64,000 nucleotides of DNA from Ignelater luminosus. Taxonomy: Eukaryota > Arthropoda > Insecta > Coleoptera > Elateridae. This document shows positions 62,194-64,000 of the stretch, piece by piece. Within the stretch, counting starts at the first letter, position 1; every line of letters starts with the position of its first letter. A program made the translations under genes and the position numbers. Under the pieces are notes generated by a model. The model saw nothing but the letters and a program-made list of their open reading frames with translations. It was not told where the DNA came from and did no database searches. The DNA lies in assembly GCA_011009095.1 (NCBI GenBank), contig VTPC01005881.1, positions 1 through 64,000 of the forward strand, in the 5' to 3' direction.

Positions 62194-62447
62194 AAGCCTA
62201 TGAAACTTTGCAGAATAGGTACATGACATTTAGAGAAAGGCCCGTCAGAATTGCTGGCTTCAGCAGGTTGCTCGGAGGCCAGAACAAGAAAAAAAGAATC
62301 TGCCCTACTCTATTTTTTACCGCTTTCTTGTTTTCCTTAACGTCCTTGAAAGTATCCTGCTCAACAGATTCAGAATATTTCTCAAAAACTACAATATCTT
62401 ACCAGACTATCCCAAATGATCCGCTTATACCACCAAAACGACTCTAA
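62194..62447 (+). CDS. candidate downstream exon, unknown protein
   Basis: Preceded by TTGTATTCTTTCTTGCAG, a strong 3' splice site. Using one base from an upstream phase-1 exon, the frame reads EAYETLQNRYMTFRERPVRI then AGFSRLLGGQNKKKR, and continues to a stop at 62445-62447. This phase is exactly what the 42559-42649 exon would supply, giving a secreted protein of about 115 aa. GGACAAG-like dibasic and polybasic stretches (NKKKR) recall a prohormone processing site, but no known peptide is recognised. The last part (ICPTLFFTAFLF...) looks less coding, so the exon may end earlier, for example at the GT at 62267. Confidence 0.3.
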
Positions 62448-62513
62448 AATTACCCAATCTGTCACTCCTTGTCAAAAGCAATGATGTTGTGTCTCAGGTT
62501 AGGTGAACAATTG

Positions 62514-62527
62514 CCACCAGATGGTGG
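62514..62527. promoter_or_regulatory. CTCF-like site, weak
   Basis: CCACCAGATGGTGG resembles the core of the CTCF consensus (CCASYAGRKGGC) and is nearly palindromic. A single 14-bp match is weak evidence of binding. Confidence 0.15.
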
Positions 62528-63617
62528 GCATTGTCAACGGACGTCGTGCACCAAAGAGGACAGTTGGAGGAGCGCTGGTCTCATATGATCGATCTTTTTC
62601 GTGGACGGAGCTTCGTTGTTCCAAGTTGACTAGCACGTTTCGACTGTTGGTTCTTTTGTTTAGAAACAAGAAATTTCTAAGGGTTGTTTTTTTCATTTAA
62701 TTAGGATTTCTTCTTATATGTTTGGCAGCGTCGGCTAGTCGAGAGAAAAGTAGCACGGCATCCTGCTATGTACTCCTTTGCTTCGTTGATGAAATGATTT
62801 GTACGAACAATATTGCCAGGTAACTGTCATCAGACTTCTACAGAGATATACAAAATAAACCTACAGGAGTAAACGCTTTCCCCATCCTTAGCCTCTCAGT
62901 TTGATTTTACCCATTAAATCTACCTCGACAAATTTGTTTTTTCGTTCCCGGCTGAATAGTGGAATTCATTTCTGGAACGAAGCACCACAAATATCAAATA
63001 CACCTAAAAATTAATTTCTAAGGATTCCAGTTTATTACTGAAGTAATTAACAGCACTGAAAGGGTATTTCCTTTTCTGCTAAATGGAAACCAGTAAAAGA
63101 CAAGCAAAATGATCAAAATAGTTTATTAATCGTAACGTCGCTAGGAATACTTTTAGACTTCTTTATAGAGAAGCAATTTAGTTTTGTTCATAATAAGAAA
63201 AGAAATTACTAGAATAAATTCTTATTATGTACTTCAAAGCCACTAGTTTAGAAATAAAATGAAAATAAGATTTTTCTTGACAATAAAAGAGATAATAATG
63301 TAACAATAATGTTAAGTAACAGCAAATTAGCAATAGATAACAAATGCCGTATCTTGTACTTGCAATGACCTAAATAATTTAGAATTGGACTACCAAGAGC
63401 TATTTTATAATAAACATTAGAAAATGGCAAATTAGCATTGTTACCTGTAAATTGTCAATTTTCGTAGAACTTTCGCAGGTGGAAAAATAAATAAGAACAG
63501 TTTCAAAATTTTATCTATTTAGATGTCACAAAAAATTTCAGAATTTTTTTAAATCTTAATTACTAATTATTTTGATGATATAATCAGATTACCATTGAAA
63601 ATTAAAATTATGATGTT

Positions 63618-63639
63618 GTTAGTTAGTTAGTTAGTTAGT
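63618..63639 (+). repeat. (GTTA)n microsatellite
   Basis: Five tandem GTTA units followed by GTC. It is not the arthropod telomere repeat TTAGG. Confidence 0.8.
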
Positions 63640-64000
63640 CAGATAACTTAATTTTCTCAAAATTCTATGATAATGAGAAATACAAACATATGTTTATAAT
63701 CTGGTTGAACGAATGCCCAAATGTGAAATTGTTAACTTTTATGTAATTCAAAATATTCTTCTTGCAATGATTTCTATAAACAGTTGAGGGATTGGGATCA
63801 AACAGATCCATGTTTGAACTTGCTCAAAACTTGTTCTTGAAGTTAATCTGAATAAAGAGTGCAGGAACTGGTAGGGAGTGCCGTTATGCAGAACTATGGA
63901 GTGTGTTGCTTCAAAATTCGATGTGTCATATGTGATCATTAGAAGAAATCTAATATCAAACAATTTAGAATAATGCGTAAAGAGAGAAATATTCAAAATG

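Larger units (their letters stand above)
62448..64000. other. non-genic right end
   Basis: Contains a GC-richer 200 bp (62500-62700) open on both strands at once but with no recognised protein, a GCCACCAGATGGTGG site at 62513-62527 and a (GTTA)n microsatellite at 63618-63639. Nothing else is supported. Confidence 0.45.

Noticed and set aside
62499-62700. Overlapping ORFs on both strands in a GC-richer segment
   Set aside because: Neither translation resembles a family, and mutual openness over 65 codons can arise by chance in low-stop composition.
1-64000. CRISPR arrays, operons, rRNA, functional tRNA genes
   Set aside because: No regularly spaced direct repeats, no bacterial gene layout, and no intact tRNA A/B-box gene with paired acceptor stem were found.

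Overview
This window looks like intergenic or intronic DNA from an AT-rich animal genome, most likely an insect. The evidence is eukaryotic: a mariner, a piggyBac-like remnant, a hAT, a second DDE transposon relic, a non-LTR retrotransposon with a (TAA)n tail, many dispersed TATACAGGGTG-type transposon ends, short introns with GT..AG borders, and no operons or bacterial gene density. The order of insect cannot be told from sequence alone. No complete host gene is visible. The only host coding signals are a possible signal-peptide first exon (42559-42649, +) and a phase-compatible downstream exon (62194-62447, +). If they are joined, an intron of about 19.5 kb would fill most of the right third of the window.

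Layout. 1-5.4 kb: AT-rich, with transposon-end fragments. 5.8-7.15 kb: relic of an IS630/Tc1/mariner-type DDE transposon. 7.26-8.02 kb: shrunken piggyBac-like element on the minus strand, with a TTAA target site. 12.1-13.38 kb: full-length but dead D34D mariner (TA target site, TIRs). 16.03-17.81 kb: possible TTAA-flanked inverted-repeat element holding a tRNA-like block and an exon-like block. 18.98-22.99 kb: LINE with intact ORF1 and twice-frameshifted ORF2. 25.92-28.17 kb: TIR-bounded DNA transposon whose minus-strand gene belongs to the family often labelled DUF7869. 28.64-30.87 kb: hAT element with 8-bp target duplication TTGTTTAT and about 360-bp terminal repeats.

28.59-38.90 kb is the oddest part. 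28593-35205 and 35606-38901 are near-identical, in the same order and orientation, and are separated by exactly 400 Ns. Homology runs to both edges of the gap, and both hAT copies share the same target duplication and flanks. This is what two unmerged overlapping contigs (two haplotypes) would look like; a true tandem duplication is the alternative. The right copy lacks about 2.1 kb, 0.55 kb and 0.6 kb present in the left copy.

45.08-47.05 kb holds a second, diverged DUF7869-type pseudogene on the plus strand. The rest to 64 kb is mostly featureless apart from a GC-richer patch at 57.9-58.6 kb. Nearly everything recognisable is decayed mobile DNA. The least familiar system is the DUF7869-type transposon, because TIRs, subterminal repeats, a short intron and conserved acidic motifs can all be seen in one copy and its gene can be compared with a second.
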